Shown one piece after another: positions 41,965 to 43,605 of a stretch of DNA of 43,605 bases; within the stretch, counting starts at the first letter, position 1, and each line of letters begins with the position of its first letter. The notes under the pieces were generated by a model, which had not been told where the DNA came from, made no database searches, and saw nothing but the letters and a program-made list of their open reading frames with translations. The DNA is from Verrucomicrobiota bacterium (GTDB taxonomy: Bacteria; Verrucomicrobiota; Verrucomicrobiia; Limisphaerales; Fontisphaeraceae): assembly GCA_037139415.1 (NCBI GenBank), contig JBAXGN010000047.1, positions 1 to 43,605 of the forward strand, read 5' to 3'. The position numbers were made by a program, and so were the translations under genes.

Positions 41965-42711
41965 TCAGCGGAGCACGTGTCCTTCAATGCTGCACGCGGG
42001 CCGATCGGCCATCGTCCCCAATATATACGTGCCGCCGTCCGGGCATTCGGGCTTGTTCTTGATGTACTTGTCGAAGCCAATGAGGTCTTCCCAGTCAGGG
42101 GCATCCTGCAAGCGCTTCTTGTTTTCCAACGCCCACTGTTCCTTGGCACCATCCAACTGGCGCAGATTATTAATGCAGGCGTTGCGGACCGCCGGGGAAC
42201 CACTGCCTTTGGTCTTCCAGAAAATGCCGCCGATCTGGCGGGCTTGCTGCTCGATATCCCCCGCCTCGTAAAGCCCCGCATAGACGGCCTTCCATTGGTT
42301 GTCGCCGCGATACACGCGATACATCACCCCGAGCGTTAGATTGGTCTTCAGCGTCCCGCGGGTCAGGTCCATCGTGGTGCGCGCTTTGACCAGCCAGAAC
42401 TTATCCTCACTCTCCGGTCCGCTGATCGGCGCCCAGCCCGGCGCGCCCACTTCCACCACCTCATTGGTAAAGTCCTTGCCGATTTTAAACGGCGTCTTGC
42501 TCATGAGCTTGACCATCGTATCGGGCGCAGTTTGGCCCAGCACGGCTTTCATCTCCTTGAGGGTTGGGTGATCGGCGTCCTTGCCGGAGGTTTCCGCCGC
42601 CGCGAGCCACCCAACCGGCCAAAGCAGGCCCAGCAGCGCCACGCGTTGCAGCCAGCGACGGGCCGAACGGCTCGCGCAACCGGTATTGGAATCAGTAAGG
42701 AATTGCTTCAT
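41965..42711 (-). CDS. Exported protein with detached pseudopilin-type C-terminal motif
   Basis: A 248-residue protein with an N-terminal hydrophobic segment after a basic start (RVALLGLLWPVGWLAAA), a plausible signal peptide. The middle part (about 50-170) is unassigned. The last 75 residues hold NACINNLRQLDGAKEQWALENKK, KYIKNKPECPDGGTYILGTM and PACSIEGHVL. These are the C-terminal hallmark of the type II secretion/pseudopilin-like proteins common in Verrucomicrobiota and Lentisphaerae. The usual N-terminal GFTLIE prepilin helix is absent, so this is a stand-alone or rearranged copy. It lies next to the kinase remnant on the same strand. Confidence 0.75.
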   Translation of the reverse strand: MKQFLTDSNTGCASRSARRWLQRVALLGLLWPVGWLAAAETSGKDADHPTLKEMKAVLGQTAPDTMVKLMSKTPFKIGKDFTNEVVEVGAPGWAPISGPESEDKFWLVKARTTMDLTRGTLKTNLTLGVMYRVYRGDNQWKAVYAGLYEAGDIEQQARQIGGIFWKTKGSGSPAVRNACINNLRQLDGAKEQWALENKKRLQDAPDWEDLIGFDKYIKNKPECPDGGTYILGTMADRPACSIEGHVLR

Positions 42712-42729
42712 AAGTTAATCATCCATGGT

Positions 42730-43236
42730 TCAACCGCCCAGAACTATCCTAAAGCCATAACTGCTGCGCGCCCGAGAGGTATCACTGGCGCGATAGGAAG
42801 CGAGCAGATACGCGGGATCATCCGTGCGCCAGGAAGCGCCCCGCAATAACTGGCCCACCCACGGAGCCAACACCGGCCACGGAAAGCAGCCGTCCGGTTG
42901 CTTCCGGCGTTCCTGCTCCAGCGATTGCCCCGCCACATACTCCATGGATAGAAACGCGAGCCCTTCGCCCGGCAGATGGTGAAAATCGTGAATGCGCACA
43001 ATGCGCGGATGCGTCAACCGCCGGGCGCGGATGGTTTCCCGGCGCAACCCGGCCAGGGCTTCCGGGTCATTCTGCATCAGGGGCGAGACAAACTTGAGGG
43101 CGACGGCCTCCTGCAACTGCTCATCCTCCGCCAGCCAGACCACGCCCATCCCGCCCTGGCCAATTTGTTTGACCAGTTTGAACCGCCCCGCGCCAACCAG
43201 TTGGCCGGGCACAAACGGATTCAGCGCAAGATTCAT
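42730..43236 (-). CDS. Protein kinase N-lobe joined to a formylglycine-generating-enzyme C-terminus (internally deleted)
   Basis: The 168-residue frame begins as a Hanks-type kinase: GRFKLVKQIGQGGMGVVWLAEDE (residues about 17-39) with the beta-3 Lys in VALKF (K48) and MEYVAGQSLEQE. At about residue 130 it switches, in frame, to LLRGASWRTDDPAYLLASYR and SSYGFRIVLGG, the end of a formylglycine-generating-enzyme (SUMF1) domain. The HRD and DFG motifs, activation loop and most of the FGE domain are missing, so neither activity is expected. Verrucomicrobia carry long kinase-FGE fusions; this looks like one with a large in-frame deletion. ATG 43236 was chosen. Confidence 0.75.
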   Translation of the reverse strand: MNLALNPFVPGQLVGAGRFKLVKQIGQGGMGVVWLAEDEQLQEAVALKFVSPLMQNDPEALAGLRRETIRARRLTHPRIVRIHDFHHLPGEGLAFLSMEYVAGQSLEQERRKQPDGCFPWPVLAPWVGQLLRGASWRTDDPAYLLASYRASDTSRARSSYGFRIVLGG

Positions 43237-43462
43237 CCCGTTGCCTTTCCGCACGCACTCTGGCGAAACCATCCCGAAAATACGAGCACAAAGTACACCG
43301 TCCTAAGCCACGATATTTGAGCAGCCCAAGTACACTCGCGCTCTCTCCAGTGGACGGCATAAATCCAAAGCGGTGTCGCCCGCCGCCCCCTTTTCCCCCT
43401 TTGGTTGCCACCGCACTCCAAATTTTCCCGCGCCGGGCGGGGGCGGGGCGTCCGGCGGCGAT
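43237..43462. other. Upstream region of the kinase-FGE gene
   Basis: No gene was recognised between the start of the minus-strand kinase-FGE gene and the rightward promoter at 43463. The stretch is short of features apart from a GC-rich, G-run segment near 43430-43460. It should carry the kinase gene's own promoter, which I could not identify. Confidence 0.4.
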
Positions 43463-43491
43463 TTGACAGGAATCGTGGTTCTGCGTATGTT
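43463..43491 (+). promoter_or_regulatory. Sigma70-type promoter facing out of the window
   Basis: A perfect TTGACA (43463-43468) is followed after exactly 17 bases by TATGTT (43486-43491), 4 of 6 to the -10 consensus. It points right, toward a gene start at 43525 or one beyond the window edge. Confidence 0.6.
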
Positions 43492-43524
43492 GATCGTAGC
43501 GTCCCTGCGTCAAATTTGCGTCTT

Positions 43525-43605
43525 ATGCTGCGGCCCCAGCGAACCACGGTGAACGGTGAGCGCGTCCGGGAACCCCGGATGAGCGCCCCTGCCCTGTTCC
43601 CCGGC
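43525..43605 (+). CDS. Possible start of a gene running off the window
   Basis: An open frame of 27 codons begins at ATG 43525 (MLRPQRTTVNGERV...) and is still open at the edge. It lies 33 bases downstream of a good promoter. The sequence has no recognisable domain, and the true start could be the in-frame ATG at 43579 or lie outside. Only sequence beyond the window can decide. Confidence 0.2.
   Translation, partial: MLRPQRTTVNGERVREPRMSAPALFPG

Overview
The window looks like chromosomal DNA from a Gram-negative bacterium of the Verrucomicrobiota or a close PVC relative (Pedosphaera/Limisphaerales-like). This is inferred from family content, not from a marker gene. The main clues are a protein with a detached pseudopilin-type C-terminal motif, a Ser/Thr kinase joined to a formylglycine-generating-enzyme tail, a fused uroporphyrinogen methyltransferase/synthase, a yeast-Ilv5-like KARI, a Bacteroidetes-like serine palmitoyltransferase, and mostly weak or absent Shine-Dalgarno sequences. 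No rRNA, tRNA or CRISPR array was seen.

Layout. 1-0.9 kb: a truncated, frameshifted ISAs1-type transposase. 1.2-4.5 kb (+): serine palmitoyltransferase, a CerR-like dehydrogenase and a PAP2/IPC-synthase-like membrane enzyme, a plausible sphingolipid operon. 4.5-14.9 kb (all -): a secreted toroid-like protein, acs, mdh, a Sel1-repeat protein, a zinc-ribbon protein, a GNAT acetyltransferase, an unknown membrane protein, cobA-hemD and ilvC. 15.1-18.5 kb: a two-gene cassette (-) flanked by 105-bp direct repeats (about 94% identical) that duplicate the start of the next gene. One cassette gene encodes an exported protein whose C-terminus has a caspase/CHAT-like pattern. 18.5-23.2 kb (+): a SWIM-SNF2 ATPase followed by an APH-fold (NahK-like) sugar kinase. 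23.2-26.7 kb: argG (-) divergent from iorAB (+); IorA lacks the usual ferredoxin tail. 26.8-29.6 kb (-): def, a PfkB-family kinase and parB without parA. 29.7-34.4 kb (+): an alkaline-phosphatase-fold exported protein, clpS, a DUF2017-like gene, a Ser/Thr kinase with altered VAIK/HRD/DFG motifs, and a family 2 glycosyltransferase. 34.4-39.6 kb (-): a UVR-motif protein, a DUF2127 membrane protein, glyS, a membrane TPR protein and an LolA-like protein. 40.0-42.0 kb (+): a WbpP-type epimerase and folE2. 42.0-43.2 kb (-): the pseudopilin-tail protein and an internally deleted kinase-FGE gene. The right edge carries a good sigma70-type promoter facing out of the window.

Most of the window is housekeeping metabolism: acetate activation, TCA cycle, branched-chain and arginine synthesis, tetrapyrrole, folate and protein synthesis. 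The parts most worth following up are the repeat-flanked 3.3-kb cassette and the compact sphingolipid operon. Three genes (spt, acs, clpS) have promoter-like -10 elements 5-6 bases before the start codon, which suggests leaderless transcripts. All statements come from reading the sequence; no database search was run.
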